This document shows, one piece after another, positions 1 through 9,154 of a DNA stretch of 64,000 nt (positions are counted from its first letter, which is position 1; every line of letters starts with the position of its first letter). The position numbers were made by a program, and so were the translations under genes. The notes under the pieces were generated by a model. It saw only the letters and a list, made by a program, of their open reading frames with translations, searched no databases and was not told where the DNA came from. Source of the stretch: CAXXOK01 sp963666755 (lineage in GTDB: Bacteria; Bacillota; Clostridia; Christensenellales; Aristaeellaceae); NCBI GenBank assembly GCA_963666755.2, contig CAXXGW010000009.1:992001-1056000 (forward strand), read 5' to 3'.

Positions 1-328
1 GTGCCCCGACAGGCTTGCCGTAGCGACGTTCGCCGGAAGCGGGAGCGTCGGCAGGCTTGGGGAAGCGTCGTTCGGCGGAAACAGGTGCCCCGGTGGGCTT
101 GCCGTAGTGACGTTCGCCAGAGGTGGGAGCCCCGGCAGGCTTGGAGAAGCGGCGTTCGCCGGAAGCAGGTGCCCCGGTGGGCTTGCCGTAGTGACGTTCG
201 CCAGAGGTGGGAGCCCCGGCAGGCTTGGAGAAGCGGCGTTCGCCGGAAGCAGGTGCCCCGGTGGGCTTGCCGTAGTGGCGTTCTCCGGATGCAGGTGCCC
301 CGGCAGGCTTGCCAAAACGGCGCTCACC
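1..328. repeat. 42-bp coding tandem repeats (84-bp higher-order unit)
   Basis: Seven full units and one partial unit of 42 bp lie in the N-terminal coding region of the partial gene. Two alternating unit types (GERRFxKPAGAP and GERHYGKPTGAP) form an 84-bp higher-order repeat. The stretch at 86-169 recurs with the same sequence at 170-253 and restarts at 254. Units towards position 1 are more diverged. The pattern fits recent expansion by slippage or unequal crossover. Confidence 0.9.
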
Positions 329-532
329 GGAGGCGGGCGTACCTTTGAAGGAACTGCTCCGGTTTCCGGCGGCAGGTGCCGCGTGACCCCGGACAGGAGC
401 TCCGGAGGATTTGGAATAACCGGCGCTGTGGGAGGCGGAGGAAGGAGTGCGGGGCTTGGCATAACCGGTTCGATTCGATGCGGGTTTGTCCTGCGGCCCG
501 CGCCGCCCACCATGATTACCCTGGTCGCTCAT
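1..532 (-). CDS. Repeat-rich basic protein, N-terminal part only (runs off left edge)
   Basis: The frame is open from an ATG at 532 to the window edge. The ATG overlaps the fmt stop as ATGA, so the two are probably translationally coupled. The first ~68 residues are a Gly/Arg/Ser/Pro-rich disordered stretch (MSDQGNHGGRRGPQDKP...). They are followed by seven full 14-residue repeats and part of an eighth, with consensus GERxxGKPxGAPxS. The segment is strongly basic and predicted disordered, as in RNA-binding tails. No catalytic domain is visible. In many Firmicutes the gene after fmt is rsmB (16S rRNA m5C methyltransferase), so this may be an RsmB with an unusual N-terminal extension, but that is inferred from position only. 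The plus-strand frames here are shadows. Confidence 0.7.
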   Translation of the reverse strand, partial: MSDQGNHGGRRGPQDKPASNRTGYAKPRTPSSASHSAGYSKSSGAPVRGHAAPAAGNRSSSFKGTPASGERRFGKPAGAPASGERHYGKPTGAPASGERRFSKPAGAPTSGERHYGKPTGAPASGERRFSKPAGAPTSGERHYGKPTGAPVSAERRFPKPADAPASGERRYGKPVGA

Positions 533-1476
533 AGATGAACCTCACACAGCGGTTTTCCCGCTTCGATTGCGTGCCCGCGAAGGAACGCTCGCGCCTCCAT
601 ACGGCGCGCATTGGGGGCTTGGATTTCCAACAGTTCCAGCGCGCCATCGCCGGTTGCGATGGTCAGGCCGCTGTGGGGGTCGGCGGTTAGTATGGTGCCC
701 GGTGCGGCTGTATAGGGGGGCTGTACAGCCTTGGCACGCCATACCTTGAGCACATCCGTGGCCAGCGGGGCGTAGGCGCAGGGCCAGGGGTCCATGGCGC
801 GCACGCGGCACTCGCAACGCCGTGTAGTTTCGGAAAAGTCCAGCAGACCCAGCTCTTTTTCCAATTTGGGCTCGTAGGTCATGGCAGTCTCATCCTGCTT
901 TTCCCGGGGGCAGGTACCCGCGGCGAGGCGGTTGAGCGTTTCCATAAGCAGCGTCGCGCCGATATGGGCCAGTCGATCGGTCAGCGTGGCGGCAGTGTCC
1001 TCCGCGGAAATAGGGGTCTGTGCGCGCAGCAGCATATCGCCGGTATCAATGCCCTTGTCGGTCAGCATGGTGGTCACGCCGGTGATGGCATCATCCTGCA
1101 GAATGGCCCATTGGATGGGCGCGGGGCCGCGGTGGCGGGGCAGAAGCGAGGCGTGCACGTTAACCGTGCCCATTGGTGGCACATCCAGTATCTCTTGGCT
1201 TAAAATCTGCCCAAAGGCTGCCGTAACGCACAGGTCGGGCGCCAGCGCCTGCAAATCCGCCAACCCATCGCGGCGGATGCGCAACGGTTGCAGCACGGGG
1301 ATGCCGTGCGCCAGCGCCAGCTCCTTTACAGGGCTCATCTGCACTTTACCGCCGCGCCCCTTAGGCCGGTCGGGCTGGGTGAATACGCCCACAACCGTAT
1401 GGTCGGAATCCAGCAACGCTTGCAGCGAGGGCACGGAAAACGCCGGCGTGCCCATGAAAACAATCCTCAAAGGCAT
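529..1476 (-). CDS. fmt: Methionyl-tRNA formyltransferase
   Basis: Transfers a formyl group from 10-formyl-THF to Met-tRNAfMet for translation initiation (cytosol). The protein is 315 residues, the usual family length. The N-terminus (RIVFMGTPAFSVPSL) is typical. The catalytic triad is in place: N106 and H108 in NVHASLLPRHRG, and D144 in TDKGIDTGD, at the same numbers as in the E. coli enzyme. A C-terminal OB-like tRNA-binding domain follows from about residue 205. The start overlaps the end of def by 10 bases, and the stop overlaps the next ATG. The def-fmt pair adds and removes formyl groups, a conserved operon. Confidence 0.97.
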   Translation of the reverse strand: MPLRIVFMGTPAFSVPSLQALLDSDHTVVGVFTQPDRPKGRGGKVQMSPVKELALAHGIPVLQPLRIRRDGLADLQALAPDLCVTAAFGQILSQEILDVPPMGTVNVHASLLPRHRGPAPIQWAILQDDAITGVTTMLTDKGIDTGDMLLRAQTPISAEDTAATLTDRLAHIGATLLMETLNRLAAGTCPREKQDETAMTYEPKLEKELGLLDFSETTRRCECRVRAMDPWPCAYAPLATDVLKVWRAKAVQPPYTAAPGTILTADPHSGLTIATGDGALELLEIQAPNARRMEARAFLRGHAIEAGKPLCEVHL

Positions 1477-2000
1477 ACCTCCCCTTCGCTGTTCGGCTTG
1501 GCAGGCGCGTCGGGCGTCACGGCAGTTGCGCCATCGTCCTCTTCCTCCTCAAGCACCAGCTCGCGCTCCATGATATCCACATACAGGACGCCGTCCAAGT
1601 GGTCGATCTCGTGGCACAGCGCGCGGGCCAGAAACCCGTCGCCGATGACCTCAATCGGCTCTCCCTTGGCGTTCTGGGCCTGCACGACAACGTGCATGGG
1701 CCGTTTCACCACACCCGCGCGTCCGGGAATGCTCAGGCAGCCTTCCGGGCCCACTTGCTCCCCTTCACGGGTTACGACCACCGGATTGACCAGCTCGTAA
1801 AGGTGATCGCCCGCATCCACCACGCAGGCGCGCTTGAGAATCCCCACCTGCGGGGCGGCCAATCCCGCGCCGTCGTTTTTATACATGGTTTCGGCCATAT
1901 CCTTCAACAGAATTTTAAGCCGCAAGTCGAACTTTTCCACGGGTTTACAATGCTTGCGCAGCTTGTCATCCCCGATTTCCACAATTTTTCTGGTTGCCAT
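1467..2000 (-). CDS. def: Peptide deformylase
   Basis: Metal-dependent removal of the N-formyl group from nascent proteins. All three family motifs are present: GAGLAAPQ (residues 44-51), EGCLS with metal ligand C88, and HEIDH with ligands H130 and H134 and catalytic E131. At 177 residues it is slightly longer than typical because of an acidic, poorly conserved tail after residue 150 (ELVLEEEEDDG...). The ATG at 2000 is preceded by GGAG in the short gap after priA. It overlaps fmt downstream. The tail has no catalytic motif and its role is unknown. Confidence 0.97.
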   Translation of the reverse strand: MATRKIVEIGDDKLRKHCKPVEKFDLRLKILLKDMAETMYKNDGAGLAAPQVGILKRACVVDAGDHLYELVNPVVVTREGEQVGPEGCLSIPGRAGVVKRPMHVVVQAQNAKGEPIEVIGDGFLARALCHEIDHLDGVLYVDIMERELVLEEEEDDGATAVTPDAPAKPNSEGEVCL

Positions 2001-2038
2001 CGTTTACTCTCCTTCAGATGCCGGCCGTGTGGCCGGGT

Positions 2039-4279
2039 TCACAACAGGTTGGCCGGGTTCACTTCCGCGTAAATCTGGCATTGGGGATCGCTCACCTGAG
2101 AAAGGTCCGCCAGCAGGTTCAGCACCGGCTGCGCGTCGGGGTGGGCGAACAGTTTCAAAAGCACATGGTAACGGTACTTGCCTCGCAGGCGGGCGACAGG
2201 CGCCTCGTCGGCGCGCAGCATCAGCACGCGCCGCTTTTGGGCTGGGTGGGCCTCCAGATAGGTCTGCACGGTGTCCAACAGCCTGTCGCACAACGCGTGC
2301 GCCGTATCTGCGGTTTCACTCTCCACCAGCAGGCGGGCAATCTGTGTAAAGGGCGGATACAGCCCGGTGCGGCGGCGCTGGAACTCCTGTGTGAAGAAGG
2401 CGCGGTAATCCTGCGCGGCTGCGGCCAGAATGCAGGGATGATCCGGTTTGTAGGTCTGCACCACAACCTCGCCGGGCGCGTCCGCACGGCCCGCGCGGCC
2501 CGCCACCTGAGTAATCAGCTGAAAGGTGCGCTCCTGTGCGCGGTAGTCCGGCAGGTTGAGCGACAAATCCGCCGCGACGACGCCTACAAGCGTCACCCGC
2601 GGAAAATCCAGACCCTTGGCGATCATTTGCGTGCCCACCAGCGCCTGCGCCTTGCCCTCCCGAAATGCCGTGAGCAACTCGTAATGGGCATCGCGCTTTT
2701 GCGTGGTATCCAGATCCATGCGGATGGTTTTGACATTCGGGAACAGCCGGTGCAATTCCTCCTCTACCTTCTGGGTGCCACAGCCGAAATAGCGGATGTG
2801 GTGGCTGCCGCATTCCGGGCAAACCTCCGGCGGCGGGGCGGTGGCGCCGCAGAAATGGCAGCGCAGCACGCCGCCTTCGGCGCCGGTTTCCTGATGCAGC
2901 GTCATACTGACGTCGCAGTGCGGGCATTTGACCACATAGCCGCAGTTACGGCAACTGATAAAGGTGTGGTAGCCGCGCCGGTTCAAAAACAGCATCGCCT
3001 GCTGGCCCCGCCCGAAACATTCCCGCAGCTTTTGCTGAAGCAACAGGCTGAAAAGCGAGCGGTTGCCTGCCGCGAGCTCGCTGCGCATATCCACAACGGT
3101 AACCGAGGGCATCGGGCGGTTGTGCACGCGGCAAGGCATCTCCACAAGGGTATAATCCCCGCGCCGGGCCATGGCGAAACTTAAAATACTGGGGGTCGCG
3201 CTGCTTAAAAGCAATGTCGCCCTTTCCCGCGTGCAACGGCTTTGCGCCACGCGGCGCGCGTCATAACGCGGGTGGTGGTCGCTCAGGTAGGTCTGCTCAT
3301 GCTCTTCATCGATCACAATCAGGCCAAGGCGCTCCACAGGGGCAAAAACGGCCGACCGTGCGCCGACCACAACACGCGCGTCGCCCTGCCGGATGCGCCG
3401 CCATTCGTCCAGGCGCTGCCCATCCGTCAGGCGGCTGTGGAGCACCGCTGTGCGCGGGCCGAAGCGCTCACGGAACCAACCTACCATCTGCGGGGTCAGC
3501 GCAATCTCCGGCACAAGGATGATCGCTGCCTTGCCCAGTTGCAGTGCGCGTTGTGCCAAAGCAAGGTACACTTCCGTTTTGCCACTGCCGGTGACCCCGT
3601 TTAACAGGAATGCGCCGTTGCCGGTGGTCAGGCTGGGCAGCATCGCTTCCAGCGCGCGTCGCTGATCCATGGTCAGCTCCGGCGGCTCGCTGTGCCCGGA
3701 AGGCATTGCCTCATAAGGCAGGCGAAACACCTCACGGTCGAGCAGCCGCACCCAACCGTCGGCGGCCAGTTGCCTGAGCGGTTCCTGCGGTGCGGTAACC
3801 AGTTCGGCCAGCTCCGAAACGGCATGCGCCTCTCCGTCGGCTAATAGCTGCAAAAGGGTTGCCCGTTTCCGCGAACGCCCCTGCGCCGCCACGGCGTCGG
3901 AAAGCGTCTCGGGGTGTACAAGCTGGGCCAGGGGCTCCCGCTTGATTTGCACCCGACCGGTGCGCATGGCGGCGGGCAGCATGAGCCGAAGCGTTTCGGC
4001 CAGAGGGCAATGATCCTCCTGCGCCAGCTCCCGGGCCAGATCCAGCAGCGACGGGAGGATCGCGGGCAACTCGTCCAGCGCACGCATGACGGGGCGCAGC
4101 CGTTCGGCGGGCACATCGGTTTCCTGCGAAAGCTCCACGACGATGCCGTCCACCTGCCGCTTGCCCAGCGGCACGCGTACACGGGAACCAACCGGCAGGC
4201 TCATGCCTTCCGGGATCAGATAGGAAAAGGGCTTGGCAACGTTGCTGTGCACCACGTCTACCACAACCTGGGCAATCAT
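2039..4279 (-). CDS. priA: Primosomal protein N' (replication restart helicase)
   Basis: 3'-5' superfamily 2 DNA helicase that reloads the replisome at collapsed forks. It is 746 residues. An N-terminal 3'BD-like DNA-binding domain is followed by Walker A GVTGSGKT (228-235), DEEH box (VIDEEHEQTY), and the zinc-binding insert with paired cysteines (CRNCGY, CPHCDV, CHFCG, CPECGS; roughly 430-490). Helicase motifs V/VI follow (GTQMIAKGLDFP and QVAGRAGRA). It lies 31 bases after the carboxypeptidase gene and 38 bases before def, on the same strand, giving the widespread priA-def-fmt order. No defects were seen. Confidence 0.97.
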   Translation of the reverse strand: MIAQVVVDVVHSNVAKPFSYLIPEGMSLPVGSRVRVPLGKRQVDGIVVELSQETDVPAERLRPVMRALDELPAILPSLLDLARELAQEDHCPLAETLRLMLPAAMRTGRVQIKREPLAQLVHPETLSDAVAAQGRSRKRATLLQLLADGEAHAVSELAELVTAPQEPLRQLAADGWVRLLDREVFRLPYEAMPSGHSEPPELTMDQRRALEAMLPSLTTGNGAFLLNGVTGSGKTEVYLALAQRALQLGKAAIILVPEIALTPQMVGWFRERFGPRTAVLHSRLTDGQRLDEWRRIRQGDARVVVGARSAVFAPVERLGLIVIDEEHEQTYLSDHHPRYDARRVAQSRCTRERATLLLSSATPSILSFAMARRGDYTLVEMPCRVHNRPMPSVTVVDMRSELAAGNRSLFSLLLQQKLRECFGRGQQAMLFLNRRGYHTFISCRNCGYVVKCPHCDVSMTLHQETGAEGGVLRCHFCGATAPPPEVCPECGSHHIRYFGCGTQKVEEELHRLFPNVKTIRMDLDTTQKRDAHYELLTAFREGKAQALVGTQMIAKGLDFPRVTLVGVVAADLSLNLPDYRAQERTFQLITQVAGRAGRADAPGEVVVQTYKPDHPCILAAAAQDYRAFFTQEFQRRRTGLYPPFTQIARLLVESETADTAHALCDRLLDTVQTYLEAHPAQKRRVLMLRADEAPVARLRGKYRYHVLLKLFAHPDAQPVLNLLADLSQVSDPQCQIYAEVNPANLL

Positions 4280-4310
4280 GCGGCGTTACCTCCCCTCAGG
4301 CGCGGGCAGC

Positions 4311-5810
4311 TCAACGGAAATACCGGTTGTTGGGTTTGGGGATGTGACCCTTGCGACCGCCCCGGCGACCTCCGTCGCGGTGGAAAAGGCGCATCAGCAG
4401 CCGCAGCAGGCCATACAGCACAGCAAAAGGCAACAGCAGGTAAATCCCCGTTTCCACGGTTAACGGCGGGAAGGGGTTGGGGTCTGCGTAGGTGGCGGCC
4501 TCAATTTCCTCAATGGACTTGGGCGCGTTCTCGCGCCGGGCGATGGATCGGGAGGCGACCAGCTCGTAGGTGATGGCGCTGCCGCCGTCGGTGGGGTAGT
4601 AGGTCATGGTGCCGAATACTTCGCCCTTGGTTACGGGGGTGGAGAAGTTATCCCGCGTATACTCGATCAGCACGGTCTGCTTCAGGTTGCGGGCCATCGC
4701 CTCCACCTCGGCCTTGGTGGCTACGACGCTTACGGTGCGGGAGTCGGGCATGGCCTGAATATCCAGCTGCAACCGACCGATATCGTCATCCTCCATGGAA
4801 TAGCCGGTGGTTTCGACCACGGTGGGGTTTAACTGGTACAAGTCCATCGGGGTGACGCTTTCAAACTGGGAGAAACCGTACTCCATCAGCTTTTTGGAAT
4901 CCGTCCAGCGGCCTGTTTTGGTGGTGTAGAACACCACCGAGATCAGGCTGACCCCGTCCTTGAGCGCGGCGCCCACGTAGCAGTATCCGGCCCGCGCGTG
5001 GTAGCCGGTCTTGATGCCGACGGCGAAAGGATAGGCATACTCGTTATCCTCGCTGGCATTGAGCCAGTTATCGCCGTTGCCCACCAGTACGCGCGAACGG
5101 TACAGGTTGGTGGCCGGAAGCTTGTAGGAGTACGTCTTGGCGATATCACGGAAAGTTTCGTTTTCCATGGCCGCGCGGGCAATCTTGGCCATATCGCGTG
5201 CGGTGGTGTAATGGTAGTCGTCATGCAGGCCATTGGCATTGGCAAAATGCGTGTTGGTACAGCCCAGTTGCTGCGCCTCCTGGTTCATCAGGTCCACAAA
5301 AGCGCCGATGCTGCCGGACACCGCCTCGGCAATCAGGTTGGCGCCCTCGTTGCCGGAGCGCACCATGGTGGCGTACAGTAAATCTTTGAAGTTGATGGTT
5401 TCCCCGACGGAAAGGGGAATGGTGGAGCTGTCGCTGGGGATGTCCGCGGCGACGGAGTCCATCGTTACATTCGAGGTCAGATCGCCCATCTGCAGGCCCA
5501 GCAGCGTAGTCATGATCTTGGTGGTCGAGGCGGGGTACATGGCCTCGTCCGCGTTTTTTTCGAAGATGACTTCGCCGGTGGTGGCTTCGATCAGAATGGC
5601 GGATTTGGCGTAGAGCTGGTCCTCGGTCAGGTTCTCGGGGTGAGCTTCGTCGTAAGGCGGCGCGTCGGAGGAAAGCTTGGGGGCGATGAACTGCACATCC
5701 TGCACGGCCTGCGTATCCTGCGCATGGGCGACGGGTACGGGCAGGCACGCAACGATTCCCAGCAGCGCAACAACAGCTGCCGTCAGAATCCGACGGGACG
5801 CCTTCCTCAA
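4311..5810 (-). CDS. D-alanyl-D-alanine carboxypeptidase (penicillin-binding protein, PBP5/DacF type)
   Basis: Secreted, membrane-tethered serine peptidase trimming peptidoglycan pentapeptides. The three active-site motifs are present: SxxK (ASTTK, S95/K98), SGN (S153) and KTG (in VGIKTGYHARAG). A TTG at 5810 is the likely start. It has a good GGGGGGTGAAGG ribosome site and gives a clean signal peptide (MRKASRRILTAAVV...AHA). The alternative TTG at 5831 lies only ~11 bases from the inferred transcription start. A C-terminal beta domain, a single membrane segment and a short basic tail rich in Gly/Arg follow. It heads the run into priA-def-fmt, so cell-wall and translation genes may share a transcript. 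Confidence 0.93.
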   Translation of the reverse strand: MRKASRRILTAAVVALLGIVACLPVPVAHAQDTQAVQDVQFIAPKLSSDAPPYDEAHPENLTEDQLYAKSAILIEATTGEVIFEKNADEAMYPASTTKIMTTLLGLQMGDLTSNVTMDSVAADIPSDSSTIPLSVGETINFKDLLYATMVRSGNEGANLIAEAVSGSIGAFVDLMNQEAQQLGCTNTHFANANGLHDDYHYTTARDMAKIARAAMENETFRDIAKTYSYKLPATNLYRSRVLVGNGDNWLNASEDNEYAYPFAVGIKTGYHARAGYCYVGAALKDGVSLISVVFYTTKTGRWTDSKKLMEYGFSQFESVTPMDLYQLNPTVVETTGYSMEDDDIGRLQLDIQAMPDSRTVSVVATKAEVEAMARNLKQTVLIEYTRDNFSTPVTKGEVFGTMTYYPTDGGSAITYELVASRSIARRENAPKSIEEIEAATYADPNPFPPLTVETGIYLLLPFAVLYGLLRLLMRLFHRDGGRRGGRKGHIPKPNNRYFR

Positions 5811-5848
5811 ACCTTCACCCCCCTGTGGCAAATCAATTCCAACTAAAG

Positions 5849-5878
5849 ATTATACCGCTTGGGCGGGCGTTTGTCCAA
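5849..5878 (-). promoter_or_regulatory. Sigma-A promoter of the carboxypeptidase-priA-def-fmt run
   Basis: Minus-strand -35 TTGGAC (5878-5873), 18-base spacer and consensus -10 TATAAT (5854-5849). Transcription should begin near 5842, which supports the downstream TTG start at 5810. It lies in the 85-base gap after the MATE gene. Confidence 0.8.
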
Positions 5879-5895
5879 CCCGGCCGTCTAAAAGG

Positions 5896-7290
5896 CTAGG
5901 CGGGCGGTTCCAGCGTAAGATTGCGTAGCCAGCGGCCTTTGCGCAGTACGATCAGCCCAGGGAATATCCTGCCGTTTTGCAACACCTGCAAAATCAGCAC
6001 CGTCATGAAGATGGACAGCTTCCCCGGCAGCAAAAGCGCAATCAGGATGCTGGCAGGCACCGGTACGGCCCAGAGGTAGCCGCCGTCCAGCAGGGCGGCG
6101 TCTCGCGTTTCGCCGCCGGCGCGCAGGCAGAAAAAGCAGAAGGCGTACACAAACCCGGCGGGGGAAAAGAGCGCCATTACCAGGGTCAGGCGTGTTGCCA
6201 GCGTGCGCAGCGAGTCGTTTAAGTTGTAGCAGTACGGCAGCACCAGCGCCAACCCGCTGCAGAGCATGGCGCTGATCAGCCCGATGACAATCGTCAGCGA
6301 GAAAAGCTTCTTGGCGTGGTCGCGCGCAAGGTCAAGCCTGCCCGCGCCCAGCTCTGCGCCGATCAGCACCGATACGGCGGAGGAGTTGCCTGTGAAGATC
6401 ACCGCCGATATCTGGTACGCCAGCTCGGCAATGGTCAGCGCGGGCAGGGCGGTTTCATCCATGCGGGCGTAGCACCAGAAGAACATACTCAGCCCGAGGC
6501 TGTACAACAGCTCGTTCACAACCAGCGGCACAGCCTTGGCGCGGAACTGGCGGCGTACGGTTCCTTCCAGTTTCAGCCCGGCGCTGGGGGTGAACGTGTA
6601 ATAGAGGCGGCCGCGCAGCATGAGCGTGAGGTAGAACGTCAGCTCAAACAGCCGTGCCAGCAGCGTAGCCAGCGCCGCGCCGCGCACACCCAGCCGCGGG
6701 AAGCCGAGGCTGCCGAAGATGAGCAGGTAGTTAAATGTGGCGTTGATGGCCATGCTGCAAAGGCTCATGATCATGCTGGTGCGATTCTGCCCGATGGAGC
6801 GCAGCGAGAAGATGCAAACCCCGCTGACCGCGGCCGGGAAATAACTGAAACTGATGATGCGCATATACTGCGCGCCCAGCTCCACCGTATGCGGGTCGGT
6901 TACAAACAGGCGCATCAGGGTTTCGGGAAACGAAAACAGGCACACAAAAAAACCTGCCGCGCTCAGGAGTGCCAGTGTGATTTCCAGCCAGAAGATGCCT
7001 ACGCAGGATTTGCGATCCTTTGCGCCAAAATATTGGCTGATCAGCAATCCGCCTGCGCCCGCAAGCCCGAAAAGAATGCCGTTAAAAATCAGAATCGGCT
7101 TATTGGCGACACTGACGGCGCTCATGGCATATCCCTGCAGGTCCAGCGAGCCAACCATCAGGTTATCCACCATGTTGAACATGCTGTTGACGAACTGCTG
7201 TACCATGACCGGCAGCATCACGCTTAATGCGCCTTTGTTAAACGCACGGGACCCCAAAAAGGGCTGGATGCGTTCGTGGAAACGGTGCAT
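5896..7290 (-). CDS. MATE-family efflux transporter
   Basis: Multidrug/toxin exporter of the MatE (NorM/DinF) fold, about 464 residues with twelve predicted membrane segments in two MatE halves. Typical features are the first-helix region (LPVMVQQFVNSMFNMVDN) and GLAGAGGLLISQYFGA. ATG 7290 is chosen because a strong GGGAGGAGGGAG site precedes it, and because residues encoded further upstream are Arg-rich non-membrane sequence overlapping the divergent promoter region. The substrate cannot be told. It is transcribed away from dnaX and upstream of the carboxypeptidase, which has its own promoter. Confidence 0.92.
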   Translation of the reverse strand: MHRFHERIQPFLGSRAFNKGALSVMLPVMVQQFVNSMFNMVDNLMVGSLDLQGYAMSAVSVANKPILIFNGILFGLAGAGGLLISQYFGAKDRKSCVGIFWLEITLALLSAAGFFVCLFSFPETLMRLFVTDPHTVELGAQYMRIISFSYFPAAVSGVCIFSLRSIGQNRTSMIMSLCSMAINATFNYLLIFGSLGFPRLGVRGAALATLLARLFELTFYLTLMLRGRLYYTFTPSAGLKLEGTVRRQFRAKAVPLVVNELLYSLGLSMFFWCYARMDETALPALTIAELAYQISAVIFTGNSSAVSVLIGAELGAGRLDLARDHAKKLFSLTIVIGLISAMLCSGLALVLPYCYNLNDSLRTLATRLTLVMALFSPAGFVYAFCFFCLRAGGETRDAALLDGGYLWAVPVPASILIALLLPGKLSIFMTVLILQVLQNGRIFPGLIVLRKGRWLRNLTLEPPA

Positions 7291-7327
7291 GGGGGCTCCC
7301 TCCTCCCTGCTGCGCGGGGCATAGATT

Positions 7328-7360
7328 GCCTTGCCAATGCAAGGCGAGATAACCATTGTA
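7328..7360 (-). promoter_or_regulatory. Probable MATE promoter -10 with adjacent palindrome (operator or leader hairpin)
   Basis: A minus-strand -10 TACAAT (7360-7355) lies 18 bases from a weak TTTGCC -35. Just downstream is the perfect inverted repeat GCCTTGC-CAAT-GCAAGGC (7328-7345). Its placement at the start of the transcript suits a repressor site for the exporter, or a short RNA hairpin. No local regulator gene is present. Confidence 0.45.
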
Positions 7361-7483
7361 CCGCAAACAACCGTGAAAGGCAAACGGCGCCTCCGTACCC
7401 TGCGGCAGAGGCTGGCGCGACGGCCCGCTTTGGTGTACAATAACGGCAGAACAGAACGCGCGCTGCGCACAGGGAGGGAAACC

Positions 7484-9154
7484 ATGGCATACCAGGCACT
7501 CTACCGACAGTGGCGACCGATGACCTTTGCGCAGGTGGTCGGGCAGGAAGCGGTGGTGCGCACGCTGCGCCGGCAGATCGAAACCGGGCGCATCGCGCAT
7601 GCCTACCTGTTTTGCGGGTGTCGCGGCACAGGCAAAACCACGCTGGCAAAAATCATGAGCCGCGCTATCAACTGCCAGAATCCGGATCAGGGCGAGCCGT
7701 GCGGCGTGTGCGACCCGTGCCGCGCCATCCTGAGCGAATCCACGCTGGATGTGCTGGAACTGGACGCGGCCAGCAACAACAGTGTCGATAACGTGCGCGA
7801 CCTGCTGGAGCAGGTGCGTTATCCGGCGCAGGTGGGTAAATATAAGGTTTACATTATCGACGAGGTGCACATGCTCTCCGCCGCGGCCTTCAACGCGCTG
7901 TTAAAAACGCTGGAGGAGCCGCCCGCGCATGTGGTGTTCATTTTAGCAACCACGGAGCCGCAGCGCATCCCCGCGACGATCCTGAGCCGTGTACAGCGGT
8001 TCGACTTCGGCCGCATCCCCGCGCCTTTAATGATCGCACGCATGGAGGAGGCGCTTGCCCCCCTGCACATTGCGGCGGAGCCGGAAGCCCTGCAAACGGT
8101 GGCGCGCGCAGCCGAAGGCGCAATGCGTGATGCGTTCAGCATTTTGGAAATGTGCGTGTCCGCCACGGCGGACAGCACGCTGCACGCGCAGACTGTGCGC
8201 GATGTGCTGGGCACCAGCGATAACGACTTTCTTTTCGCGTTTGCCGACCAGCTCGCGGCAGGCAATGCCGCCGGGGTAATGTGGAAAATCGACGAGCTGA
8301 TGCGCTCCGGCCGCGAACCGCAGGTGTTTATCCGGGAGGTAGCGCGCCACGCCCGCGCTTTGCTTACGGTCAAGGCGGTGGGGGAGAACGCCGCACAGCT
8401 TTTGGAATCCACTGACGAGGATGAACGTCGTTACCGCGCGCAGGCGGAAAAGTTTACACAGGAGCGACTGCTGCGCATCATGGAAGGGTACATGCGTGCG
8501 GAAAGCGAGCTGCGCTATGCTTCCTCTCCCCGGGTGGGGCTGGAGGTCGCATCGTTGCGCGCCTGTGCCGAGACCCGTGCGGAGGATGCCGTCGCACTGC
8601 TGGAAAGGGTAGCGGCGTTGGAACAGACGGTGGGCGCGCTTTCCCGGGCATTGGAGCAGGGAACCCTGAACCAGACCGCGCCTACCGGAACGGAACCGGC
8701 TGCGGCACGCAAGAGCGCGCCCGCGCAGCCTGCCGCCGCGCCGCAGAAACCGGAGCGCCAGCCGCCGACGGACGAAAAGGAAATCTGGGAGCAGGCGCTG
8801 GCGCTGATTGCCAAGACAGAACCCCCGCTGCTGGGTCTGCTGAAAAAGGAACGCTTCATCGGCGCCAAAGGCTCGGTCTATCAACTGCAGGTTGCCTTTG
8901 AACGGAAAGATTTTACCTTTGTGCAGCTGAATAAACCGACCAAGCGGGAGAGCGTCAGCCGCGCGCTGAGCGAGGCGGCGGGTAAGCCGCTCACCTTTGA
9001 GGCGGTGCTGGACAGCGAAGCGGGGCGCAAGCAGCTGGACGATGTACGCGAACAGAACGTGCGCACGCTGATGGATGCGGTGGGGCGCGACCTGCTGCAA
9101 ATTGACGACGCACAGACAAATCCCCCCCTGGGTGGCGCGGAGGGCTCACATTGA
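7484..9154 (+). CDS. dnaX: DNA polymerase III subunit gamma/tau
   Basis: ATPase of the clamp-loader complex, 556 residues. Walker A GCRGTGKTT (45-53), zinc cysteines C64, C73, C76 and C79, DEVH box (126-129) and sensor motif LSRVQRF are visible. An Ala/Pro-rich linker (about 395-430) leads to a tau-like C-terminal part. ATG 7484 is preceded by AGGGAGGG; the frame is open further upstream but crosses the promoter region. The stop overlaps the TTG start of rsmA. No convincing slippery signal for a gamma form was found. Confidence 0.95.
   Translation: MAYQALYRQWRPMTFAQVVGQEAVVRTLRRQIETGRIAHAYLFCGCRGTGKTTLAKIMSRAINCQNPDQGEPCGVCDPCRAILSESTLDVLELDAASNNSVDNVRDLLEQVRYPAQVGKYKVYIIDEVHMLSAAAFNALLKTLEEPPAHVVFILATTEPQRIPATILSRVQRFDFGRIPAPLMIARMEEALAPLHIAAEPEALQTVARAAEGAMRDAFSILEMCVSATADSTLHAQTVRDVLGTSDNDFLFAFADQLAAGNAAGVMWKIDELMRSGREPQVFIREVARHARALLTVKAVGENAAQLLESTDEDERRYRAQAEKFTQERLLRIMEGYMRAESELRYASSPRVGLEVASLRACAETRAEDAVALLERVAALEQTVGALSRALEQGTLNQTAPTGTEPAAARKSAPAQPAAAPQKPERQPPTDEKEIWEQALALIAKTEPPLLGLLKKERFIGAKGSVYQLQVAFERKDFTFVQLNKPTKRESVSRALSEAAGKPLTFEAVLDSEAGRKQLDDVREQNVRTLMDAVGRDLLQIDDAQTNPPLGGAEGSH

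Noticed and set aside
1..328. Tandem repeats at the left edge as a possible CRISPR array
   Set aside because: Period is 42/84 bp with no unique spacers, and the repeats are in-frame coding sequence.
8830..8850. Possible dnaX slippery sequence (GAAAAAG) for a short gamma form
   Set aside because: Lacks the A-AAA-AAG heptamer context; the -1 frame would end about 100 codons before the normal stop and no stimulatory hairpin was seen.
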